In this document: one piece after another, positions 1 to 4,790 of the stretch | Numbering within the stretch: position 1 is the stretch's first letter | Layout of the letters: each line of letters opens with the position of its first letter | Assembly: GCA_903887655.1 (NCBI GenBank) | Contig: CAISQQ010000084.1 | Span: 1-7,079, forward strand | Length of the DNA: 7,079 bases | Source of the DNA: an uncultured Burkholderiales bacterium | GTDB taxonomy: Bacteria; Pseudomonadota; Gammaproteobacteria; Burkholderiales; Burkholderiaceae_C | Direction: 5' to 3' | Notes under the pieces: model-generated | Seen by the model: only the letters and a program-made list of their open reading frames with translations | Database searches by the model: none | Told to the model about the DNA's origin: nothing | Position numbers and translations under genes: made by a program

Positions 1-22
1 CAGACGTGTGCTCTTCCGATCT
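1..22 (+). other. Illumina TruSeq read-2 adapter remnant (non-genomic)
   Basis: These 22 bases are identical to the 3' end of the standard TruSeq read-2/P7-side adapter, ending in the universal GCTCTTCCGATCT. They run directly into genomic sequence: codons of the dehydrogenase gene fill the stretch from base 23 onward without interruption. This is known vector/adapter sequence, not biology, and it marks the left edge as an artificial contig end. Confidence 0.96.
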
Positions 23-261
23 CTCACCTTGCCAGTTTGGGAGATGAGTTTGAGCTTGGGTAACTTCTCGAGCAAGTTGCGCTTGATGGGGGTGCGCTCA
101 CGGATGAGGACCAATGCCTCGGCGTCCTTCAAACGCACCACCAATTGACCCATGCCCTTGACGGTGTTGTTGTAGACCTTGGTGTTGAACCCCTTGAGCT
201 TGCTAGCACAATCGAGCTTTCTCACAACGTCTTGGTAATCGTCCAGGATCACAATGTTCAT
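23..261 (-). CDS. D-2-hydroxyacid dehydrogenase family protein, N-terminal fragment (3' part missing)
   Basis: Reading down from an ATG at 261-259 gives 79 codons open to the adapter junction, starting MNIVILDDYQDVVRKLDC and containing LKDAEALVLIRERTPI and LLEKLPKLKLISQTGK. This is the N-terminal substrate-side lobe of NAD-dependent 2-hydroxyacid dehydrogenases, of the type often annotated as phosphoglycerate dehydrogenase-like in Burkholderiales. The family reversibly oxidises D-2-hydroxy acids to 2-oxo acids in the cytoplasm. The Rossmann dinucleotide motif (GxGxxG) and the Arg/Glu/His catalytic residues lie in the missing part, so substrate cannot be inferred. No clear Shine-Dalgarno precedes the ATG, and the frame stays open upstream, but the conserved MxIVILDDYQD start supports this choice. 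The gene lies downstream of a terminator (364-393), so it should have its own promoter, which I could not identify. Confidence 0.85.
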
Positions 262-363
262 GTTGAGCAACAAGAAGATCTGGGCCTGAGGGCTCAGATG
301 GGATAGCTCAACGCAGGGATGGGCGTTGCCGAGTTTCTTGGGTTCAAAGCTATCTGTGGTTGT

Positions 364-393
364 AAAAGAAAATGCAGCGCAGGCGCCGCATTC
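364..393 (-). terminator. Rho-independent terminator after the lexA operon
   Basis: On the minus strand the sequence folds into a 9-bp stem (AATGCGGCG with CGCTGCATT, one G-U wobble) closed by a CCTG tetraloop. The run ATTTTCTTTT follows immediately, with the last stem bases overlapping the T-tract. It lies about 90 nt past the stop codon of the 167-aa ORF and upstream of the dehydrogenase start, so it separates the two minus-strand units. On the plus strand no U-run follows the stem, so it should work in one direction only. Confidence 0.75.
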
Positions 394-479
394 GCCGATT
401 AAACCACAAGGCCATTCAAAACCAATGTCAGTGGCATGGCGTGATCCCTAGGATTGACCCTTAAAGGGGCCACACCAAC

Positions 480-983
480 TCAGGCCTGCATCCCCAACCG
501 AACCCGGCGATCGAGCTCTGCACACACCTCGTTCATGGAGCCCGACATCACCCACCTCTCGGCTGGGTCGCCCGCTGGATTCAAAGGCATCAAGCGCGAG
601 ACACGCAGTGTTTTGGGTTGAGGCTTGTCCAGAGGCTTGGGCGCCAAGACGATGGACTGGGTGGTGGTGCTGTTGCCCATCACCAAGCTGGGGAGTCGTT
701 TGTGGGCCGGGCGCACGAGTGTGCGTTGATGCATGGGCTTGCCCATGGCGCCTTCCAAGGCTTGGACTTGAAAGGCGGTGAGGGGTCTGGCCTTGTGCAG
801 GCTCAAGGTGCTCGGCTGTGCGCGCTGGCGCTGGATGGGGTCCTGGGAGCCGGCAGTCTTGTCCGCTGTGGCCTGCTCATCAGGCGTCAAACGTTGGGTG
901 GGCAATGGGGTGCTCAAGCGCTCGCTGCAACGGGGTGCGCCCCATTGGAACAGCTTCAAGAGGGTGAAGAGGGTCAAGCTCAT
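480..983 (-). CDS. Uncharacterised 167-aa protein, second gene of the lexA operon
   Basis: I do not recognise a characterised family. The start is well supported: AAGGAGA (991-997) sits 7 nt before the ATG at 983 and overlaps the lexA stop codon, leaving 12 nt between the genes. The protein opens with a short hydrophobic stretch (MSLTLFTLLKLFQWG), too short and without a convincing cleavage site for a clear secretion signal. A Pro/Gln/Arg/Thr-rich, probably disordered middle (about residues 20-135) follows. The only part that looks folded is the C-terminus, residues 143-161, with RWVMSGSMNEVCAELDRR. Similar '(V/I)SG..(D/E)VCAEL(D/E)R' ends occur, as I recall, on small hypothetical proteins of Burkholderiales, which supports this strand over the overlapping plus-strand frames. 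Being translated from the lexA message, it is likely DNA-damage inducible. I see no similarity to SulA despite the similar size and position. Function unknown. Confidence 0.7.
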   Translation of the reverse strand: MSLTLFTLLKLFQWGAPRCSERLSTPLPTQRLTPDEQATADKTAGSQDPIQRQRAQPSTLSLHKARPLTAFQVQALEGAMGKPMHQRTLVRPAHKRLPSLVMGNSTTTQSIVLAPKPLDKPQPKTLRVSRLMPLNPAGDPAERWVMSGSMNEVCAELDRRVRLGMQA

Positions 984-990
984 GATCGGG

Positions 991-997
991 TCTCCTT
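991..997 (-). promoter_or_regulatory. Shine-Dalgarno of the 167-aa ORF overlapping the lexA stop
   Basis: Minus-strand AAGGAGA is a near-complete anti-16S match placed 7 nt before the ATG at 983. It shares bases with the lexA TAA (998-996), so ribosomes finishing lexA are positioned to re-initiate. This fixes the ORF start and supports co-translation with lexA. Confidence 0.8.
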
Positions 998-1670
998 ACA
1001 TTAACATGGTGTTGCGAATGAGGCCGACGGCCAAACCTTCAATCTCAAAGGCTTCGCCAGGCTCGACCACAATGGTTTGGTAGTCGGGGTTTTCAGCTTG
1101 CAATTCGATGTGGTCTTGCACACGCTGAAAGCGCTTGACGGTGACTTCGTCACCCAAGCGAGCAACGACGATTTGACCGTTTTTGGCGTCTTTGGTGGCT
1201 TTGACGGCCAACAAGTCCCCGTCCATGATGCCAATGTCACGCATGGACATGCCGCGCACCTTGAGTAAATAATCGGGCTTTTTATTAAAGAGGCTTTCTT
1301 CCACGTAATAGGTCTGGTCGACATGTTCTTGCGCCAAAATGGGTGAACCCGCCGCCACGCGTCCAATGAGCGGCAAGGTCAACTGGGCCAAGCCTTCCAG
1401 CGGTAACATGGCTTGCTTGAAGTGGGTGGTGGCGCTGGAGAAGGCGGCGGTGTCGGTGAGGCGAATGCCTCTGGAGCGCCCACTCACGAGCTCAATCACG
1501 CCTTTTTTGGCCAAGGCGCGCAAATGGTCTTCGGCGGCATTGGCCGACTTGAAGCCCAACAGCTCTGCAATCTCCGCGCGAGTTGGCGGTGAGCCGGTTT
1601 GAGAAATGCTGTTTTTGATCAAATCAAGGATTTCTTGTTGACGATCGGTGAGTTTGAAGGCTTTGATCAT
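996..1670 (-). CDS. lexA: LexA, SOS-response transcriptional repressor and self-cleaving protease
   Basis: LexA represses DNA-damage genes by binding SOS boxes and inactivates itself when RecA filaments stimulate autocleavage. The 224 residues show the N-terminal winged-helix DNA-binding domain (about 1-72; TDRQQEILDLIKN, PPTRAEIAELLGFKSANAAEDHL) and a linker. The C-terminal S24 peptidase domain follows: cleavage site Ala107-Gly108 in GRVAAGSP, nucleophile Ser142 in RGMSMRD, and general base Lys179 in DEVTVKR. The Ser-Lys spacing of 37 is the same as in E. coli (119/156). It is about 20 residues longer than the E. coli protein because of a longer linker (about 73-97), a common betaproteobacterial form. 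AGGGAG (1676-1681) lies 5 nt before the ATG. Two SOS boxes upstream indicate autoregulation. It is followed by a tightly linked unknown ORF. Confidence 0.97.
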   Translation of the reverse strand: MIKAFKLTDRQQEILDLIKNSISQTGSPPTRAEIAELLGFKSANAAEDHLRALAKKGVIELVSGRSRGIRLTDTAAFSSATTHFKQAMLPLEGLAQLTLPLIGRVAAGSPILAQEHVDQTYYVEESLFNKKPDYLLKVRGMSMRDIGIMDGDLLAVKATKDAKNGQIVVARLGDEVTVKRFQRVQDHIELQAENPDYQTIVVEPGEAFEIEGLAVGLIRNTMLM

Positions 1671-1696
1671 GGTGACTCCCTGGAGGTGAGTTGAAT

Positions 1697-1712
1697 CTGT
1701 TATTGCGTACAG
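1697..1712. promoter_or_regulatory. LexA-binding SOS box 1 (perfect CTGT-N8-ACAG)
   Basis: The sequence CTGT-TATTGCGT-ACAG is an exact match to the gammaproteobacterial/betaproteobacterial LexA operator core. It is 27 bp upstream of the lexA start and just downstream of the proposed lexA -10, where it would cover the transcription start. Autorepression of lexA through such sites is established in related bacteria. Use here is inferred from sequence and position. Confidence 0.85.
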
Positions 1713-1715
1713 TAT

Positions 1716-1731
1716 CTGTATTTTTAATCAG
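1716..1731. promoter_or_regulatory. Candidate second SOS box (one mismatch, CTGT-N8-TCAG)
   Basis: CTGT-ATTTTTAA-TCAG differs from the operator core by one base, and its centre is 19 bp from the perfect box. It overlaps the proposed lexA -10 element. E. coli lexA also carries two closely spaced boxes, so a weak second operator is plausible. It sits only 20 bp upstream of the asparaginase ATG. Confidence 0.5.
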
Positions 1732-1748
1732 TTCATTTGAAAAATCAA
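1720..1748 (-). promoter_or_regulatory. Candidate sigma-70 promoter for lexA
   Basis: On the minus strand, TTGATT (1743-1748, 4/6 to the -35 consensus) and AAAAAT (1720-1725, 4/6 to the -10) are separated by 17 bp. Transcription would start around 1710-1714, inside SOS box 1, and box 2 overlaps the -10. That layout fits LexA repression. Each hexamer is only a moderate match, so the call rests partly on geometry. Confidence 0.4.
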
Positions 1749-1751
1749 GAC

Positions 1752-2900
1752 ATGAAAGCATCTTTTGTGCAAAAAATTGTTGTTTTAGGCACCGGTGGCA
1801 CGATTGCCGGGCTCAGCGTGGGTCCCCAAGAGCGGGGTCAATACAGAGCGGGCGAGCTCAGCATCGAGCGCATCTGGGGCCAAGTCAACGGTGTGGGTCT
1901 AGAGCCACACTTTGACGTCGACGTCCATCAGGTCTGTCAAATTGACAGCAAGGACATGGCCCACGCTCACTGGCATTTGCTGTTGGCCCACCTGCAGACA
2001 GCCATGGCTGACCCAGCGGTGCGGGGCATTTTGATCACCCACGGCACGGACACCTTGGAGGAGACGGCTTTTTTGTTGTCTTGGCTCTTGCCGCATGACA
2101 AACCCGTGGTGCTCACGGGTGCCATGCGAGCCTGGGACGCGCCCGACAGCGATGGTCGCCAAAACCTCCAAGACGCTTGGGCCGTGTTGCAGCGCTTGAT
2201 CGCGCGCTCCATGGGTGGGGTGAGGGTGGTGATGGCCGGTGAGGTTCACCCGGCAGGCAGCGTTCAAAAAATGCACGCCCAAAGTCTGCACGCCTTTGAG
2301 TCTGAGGCGCCCATGCCCTTGTCGCGGCTCACCCAAGACCCCCCAACGAGTCCCCAGTCCTTGGGCTCAGGGCAGTTCGAGGCTCCTAGGAGCGTGGAGG
2401 ATGTCTGGCCCTATGTCAGGCCAAGCCTCGCGCAGGTCTTGGCCCACCCCCAATGGCCGCGCGTAGAGGTGGTGATGAGTCACGCCGGTGTCGAGCCCGC
2501 TGGCGTGGTGCTGGCCTTGGTTGAACAGTTGGAACGTGAGCGTGAGCTTGGGCTTGGGCGAGAAGCAGCGCCAGCGACTCCTCGTTTGGCCCCGCTCAGA
2601 GGTTTGGTGGTCTCGGGCACGGGGTCTGGCACTTGGGCCGAGTCCTTGCGTGAGCCGCTGCTGAGCTTGATGAGCCTCGGGGTCACCGTGGTCTTGACCT
2701 CTCGCGTACCGTGGGGTCACGAGGGCTTGAGTGGGCACCCGTTGCCTGGGCCCAAGACCCCTACTTTGGCCAGTGGCTTGACCACTTCGGCGCACTCGGC
2801 CCACTCACCCGGGGGTGCACAGTGGAGTCAACTCAGTCCAGTCAAGGCGAGGATTGCACTGGCCTTGCATTTGCTGGCCAGCCAAGAGGCGACTGCCTAG
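1752..2900 (+). CDS. L-asparaginase (asparaginase/glutaminase family), cytoplasmic type
   Basis: Hydrolyses L-asparagine to aspartate and ammonia. Both family signatures and the catalytic residues are visible (numbering from the ATG at 1752). The first is GTGGTIAG with nucleophile Thr17. Tyr31 in GQYRAGEL is the probable Tyr of the first triad. Ser66 (IDSKDM) is a substrate ligand. ITHGTDTLEETAF carries Thr99-Asp100, and Lys173 (SVQKMHA) completes the second triad. TSRVPWG (about 316-322) and LSPVKARIALAL near the C-terminus are also typical. There is no signal peptide, so the enzyme should be cytoplasmic. It has 382 residues against roughly 325-350 for the family; the extra length sits in Pro/Ser/Gly-rich or Glu/Arg-rich loops near 192-215, 260-282 and 330-357. 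An in-frame TTG at 1737 would add five residues, but neither start has a good Shine-Dalgarno; the ATG is preferred. It is divergent from lexA, with SOS boxes in the shared 81-bp spacer. Confidence 0.9.
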   Translation: MKASFVQKIVVLGTGGTIAGLSVGPQERGQYRAGELSIERIWGQVNGVGLEPHFDVDVHQVCQIDSKDMAHAHWHLLLAHLQTAMADPAVRGILITHGTDTLEETAFLLSWLLPHDKPVVLTGAMRAWDAPDSDGRQNLQDAWAVLQRLIARSMGGVRVVMAGEVHPAGSVQKMHAQSLHAFESEAPMPLSRLTQDPPTSPQSLGSGQFEAPRSVEDVWPYVRPSLAQVLAHPQWPRVEVVMSHAGVEPAGVVLALVEQLERERELGLGREAAPATPRLAPLRGLVVSGTGSGTWAESLREPLLSLMSLGVTVVLTSRVPWGHEGLSGHPLPGPKTPTLASGLTTSAHSAHSPGGAQWSQLSPVKARIALALHLLASQEATA

Positions 2901-2910
2901 GCCTGCTCGC

Positions 2911-2932
2911 CAGTGACTTGACAGTGACTTGA
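2911..2932 (+). repeat. Tandem duplication, 11 bp x 2
   Basis: CAGTGACTTGA occurs twice back to back without mismatch in the 66-bp spacer between the convergent asparaginase and adk genes. It has no obvious hairpin or U-run and looks like a small replication-slippage duplication. Confidence 0.8.
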
Positions 2933-2966
2933 GTGCAGACAGGCACAACACTGCCCCAGCGAGACT

Positions 2967-3623
2967 TTAGCTGGCCAAGGCCTTGAAGGCGCGCTCTTTG
3001 ATCTCTTCAACGCTGCCCACGCCGCTGATGGCACGGTAGTGTGGGGCATGCGCCTCGTCGGATTGGCTCCACTGGGAGTAATAGTCGACCAAGGGGCGGG
3101 TTTGCGAGGAGTAGACATCCAAGCGTTTTTTCACCGTCTCTTCCTTGTCGTCTTCGCGTTGAATCAAAGGCTCAGCGGTGATGTCGTCCAACCCAGCCAC
3201 TTTGGGGGGGTTGAATTTGAGGTGGTAAGTGCGCCCACTGGCGAGGTGCACGCGACGCCCACTCATGCGCTCAATGATGTCGGTGAAGGGCACATCGATT
3301 TCAAGCACGTAGTCCAAATGCACACCCGCGGCTTTCATGGCGTCCGCCTGCGGCAAGGTGCGGGGAAAGCCGTCGAATAAAAAACCAGCCTTGCAGTCAT
3401 CTTGCTCAATTCGTTCTTTCACCAAGCCGATGATGATCTCATCACTCACCAACGCTCCCGAGTCCATGACTTTTTTGGCCTCCAGCCCCAACGCAGTCCC
3501 CGCTTTGACGGCTGCGCGCAGCATGTCGCCGGTTGAAATCTGGGGAATTCCATAGTGTTGGCAAATGAATGTGGCCTGTGTGCCTTTGCCTGCGCCAGGA
3601 GCGCCTAACAAAATCAGTCTCAT
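2967..3623 (-). CDS. adk: Adenylate kinase
   Basis: Interconverts ATP + AMP and 2 ADP, balancing the adenylate pool in the cytoplasm. At 218 residues it is the long-LID bacterial form (E. coli 214). Visible elements are the P-loop GAPGAGKGT (7-15), the AMP-binding region with STGDMLRAAV (30-39) and the DGFPRT motif (84-89). The LID domain spans about 122-159, starting GRRVHLASGRTYH and including the conserved FNPPK. The LID lacks the four-cysteine zinc site, as in E. coli-type enzymes. AAGGACC (3627-3633) precedes the ATG by 3 nt. A seven-C run on the coding strand falls inside the conserved NPP of the LID, and the frame is intact across it. adk is 202 bp downstream of kdsB, so it may have its own promoter, though I found no convincing one. 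The asparaginase gene converges on its 3' end. Confidence 0.97.
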   Translation of the reverse strand: MRLILLGAPGAGKGTQATFICQHYGIPQISTGDMLRAAVKAGTALGLEAKKVMDSGALVSDEIIIGLVKERIEQDDCKAGFLFDGFPRTLPQADAMKAAGVHLDYVLEIDVPFTDIIERMSGRRVHLASGRTYHLKFNPPKVAGLDDITAEPLIQREDDKEETVKKRLDVYSSQTRPLVDYYSQWSQSDEAHAPHYRAISGVGSVEEIKERAFKALAS

Positions 3624-3756
3624 GTCGGTCCTTCTTGGATGGTGTCACGGCAAGTCTTGAGACGCATTCAAGCTTGTTTGTCTTGAAACGCGAGCCAATC
3701 CAGCGTGTGGTTTTTCTTCTGACCCAAGGATAGCACGACTTGCTGAGGCTTCGGCC

Positions 3757-3784
3757 CCAGGGTGCTGGGTGAGTCAGACCCTGG
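3757..3784 (-). other. Imperfect-terminator-like inverted repeat between kdsB and adk
   Basis: CCAGGGT and ACCCTGG form a perfect 7-bp stem around a 14-nt loop, about 40 nt past the kdsB stop. No T-run follows on the minus strand, so it is not a classical intrinsic terminator. It could be an mRNA 3'-end stabiliser, a pausing site, or chance. The rest of the 3624-3825 gap shows nothing recognisable apart from the adk Shine-Dalgarno. Confidence 0.3.
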
Positions 3785-3825
3785 TTGCCGCACTGGCGCG
3801 AGGCATCACGGCCAAAGCTGCGGGT

Positions 3826-4611
3826 TCAAGCGAGCAAGCGGCGAACCCGCTCCAAGTCCTCGGGTGTGTCGACCCCCAAGGCGCAGGCCATGTCTGTGAC
3901 GTGCACGGCGATTGGGTGTCCGTGCCAGAGCACACGCAGTTGCTCCAAGGACTCCAGTTGCTCCAAGGGGCTGGGACTCAAATGGGGGTACAAGGCCAAG
4001 AACTCGGCTCGGTAGGCGTACAGGCCCACGTGCCGCAAAGGCTTGGGCGTGGCCAAAGCCGTGGGGGATGGCGTTTGAGTCGCTTGCACGCTCATCGGCG
4101 CATCGCGCCAAAACGCGATCCCAGCGCGGCTGAAGTAGAGGGCTTGCGAGTATTTGTCCAGAACCACCTTGACCACATGGGGACTCAAGAAGTCCTCCAA
4201 CGCGTGGATCTCGTGCGCCACCGTTCCCATTGGGCAACGCGGGTGTTGATCCAGGAGTTGGGCCACCGAGTTGATGAGCTCGGGCTCGATCAAGGGCTCG
4301 TCGCCTTGCACGTTCACCACAATGTCTTGGCCCTGCAGTCCAAGGATTGCACAGGCCTGGGCCAACCGGTCTGAGCCCGAGGGGTGGTGGGGATCGGTGA
4401 GCACGCACGGCACTTGGTGGTCCAGACAAGCGCGCTCAATGCGCTCATCATCGGCGGCCACCACGACGCGAAGCGCTTGCGACTTTTGCGCCTGCTTGGC
4501 CACTCGCACCACCATCGGCAGGCCATGGATGTCGGCCAGCGGCTTCATGGGCAAACGGCTCGAGGCGAGTCGGGCCGGAATGATGACGGTGAACGTCAGC
4601 GCCGAGCTCAA
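3826..4611 (-). CDS. kdsB: CMP-3-deoxy-D-manno-octulosonate cytidylyltransferase (CMP-Kdo synthetase)
   Basis: Activates Kdo with CTP, giving CMP-Kdo for transfer to lipid A in lipopolysaccharide assembly; cytoplasmic. Family motifs (261-aa numbering): VIIPARLASSRLPMKPL (9-25, nucleotide-binding loop), HPSGSDRL (76-83), NVQGDEP (100-106, metal/CTP region), LYFSRAGI (158-165), RHVGLYAYR (193-201), LEQLRVLW (222-229) and GVDTPEDL (246-253). Length is close to E. coli KdsB (248), with a slightly longer Thr/Pro-rich loop near 175-190. Start choice: a TTG at 4611 has GAGGAG 8 nt upstream and overlaps the preceding gene's stop as TTGA. A GTG at 4620 would add three residues (264 aa), but the GAGGAG then abuts it. 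Either way the conserved core is unaffected. The Met in RLPMKPL replaces the Gly seen in E. coli. Confidence 0.93.
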   Translation of the reverse strand: MSSALTFTVIIPARLASSRLPMKPLADIHGLPMVVRVAKQAQKSQALRVVVAADDERIERACLDHQVPCVLTDPHHPSGSDRLAQACAILGLQGQDIVVNVQGDEPLIEPELINSVAQLLDQHPRCPMGTVAHEIHALEDFLSPHVVKVVLDKYSQALYFSRAGIAFWRDAPMSVQATQTPSPTALATPKPLRHVGLYAYRAEFLALYPHLSPSPLEQLESLEQLRVLWHGHPIAVHVTDMACALGVDTPEDLERVRRLLA

Positions 4612-4790
4612 CGCTCGCACTCCTCATCGCTCAAGGTGCGGGCCTCCAGTTCGAGCAAAATCGGTATGCCGTCACGGATGGGGTAAGCCAGCCGAGCGCT
4701 TTTGGAGATCAATTCTTGGCGCTCAGCCCCCAGCGTCAAGGGCCCCTTGGTGACGGGGCAAACGAGCAATTCAATGAGTTTCGTGTCCAT
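4608..4790 (-). CDS. Trm112/YcaR-family (UPF0434) small protein
   Basis: A 60-residue protein, MDTKLIELLVCPVTKGPL at the N-terminus and YPIRDGIPILLELEAR in the middle, the hallmark of the Trm112-like family. Eukaryotic and archaeal Trm112 activates methyltransferases; the bacterial role is poorly known. In E. coli the homologue ycaR lies between the lpxK and kdsB region genes, and the same neighbourhood is kept here. The family's zinc ligands are largely missing: only Cys11 of the CPxC pair remains (CPVT), and the position of the third E. coli Cys (ICK) is Ser (ISK). The only other Cys is Cys58 near the C-terminus. The ATG has no evident Shine-Dalgarno, but the gene overlaps the end of lpxK by 20 nt and the start of kdsB by a few bases, so translational coupling is likely. 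Confidence 0.88.
   Translation of the reverse strand: MDTKLIELLVCPVTKGPLTLGAERQELISKSARLAYPIRDGIPILLELEARTLSDEECER

Noticed and set aside
480..983. SulA-like cell-division inhibitor identity for the ORF after lexA
   Set aside because: Size and position resemble the lexA-sulA pair of Pseudomonas, but I see no sequence resemblance to SulA.
618..1004. Plus-strand open frame opposite the 167-aa ORF
   Set aside because: The minus-strand ORF has a strong Shine-Dalgarno, operon spacing with lexA and a conserved-looking C-terminal motif. The plus-strand frame runs into the lexA 3' end and has no such support.
1691..1740. A plus-strand sigma-70 promoter for the asparaginase gene
   Set aside because: Several hexamers (TTGAAT, TTGCGT, TATTTT) occur, but none pairs with a good partner at 16-18 bp spacing.
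2901..2966. Possible bidirectional terminator between asparaginase and adk
   Set aside because: Only a 4-bp GTGC/GCAC stem and the tandem repeat are visible, and there is no U-run on either strand.
3204..3210. Seven-G run (C on the coding strand) in adk as possible frameshift site
   Set aside because: The run encodes the conserved NPP of the LID domain and the frame continues normally on both sides.
3937..3968. 14-bp direct repeat with 18-bp period inside kdsB
   Set aside because: It encodes LEQLES-LEQLR, the normal family motif (E. coli has LEHIEMLEQLR). The repeat follows from the protein sequence.
3769..4374. Plus-strand open frame of 201 codons over kdsB
   Set aside because: It is antisense to kdsB, which has clear family motifs across the same stretch. 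The frame is open only because of GC-rich codon bias.
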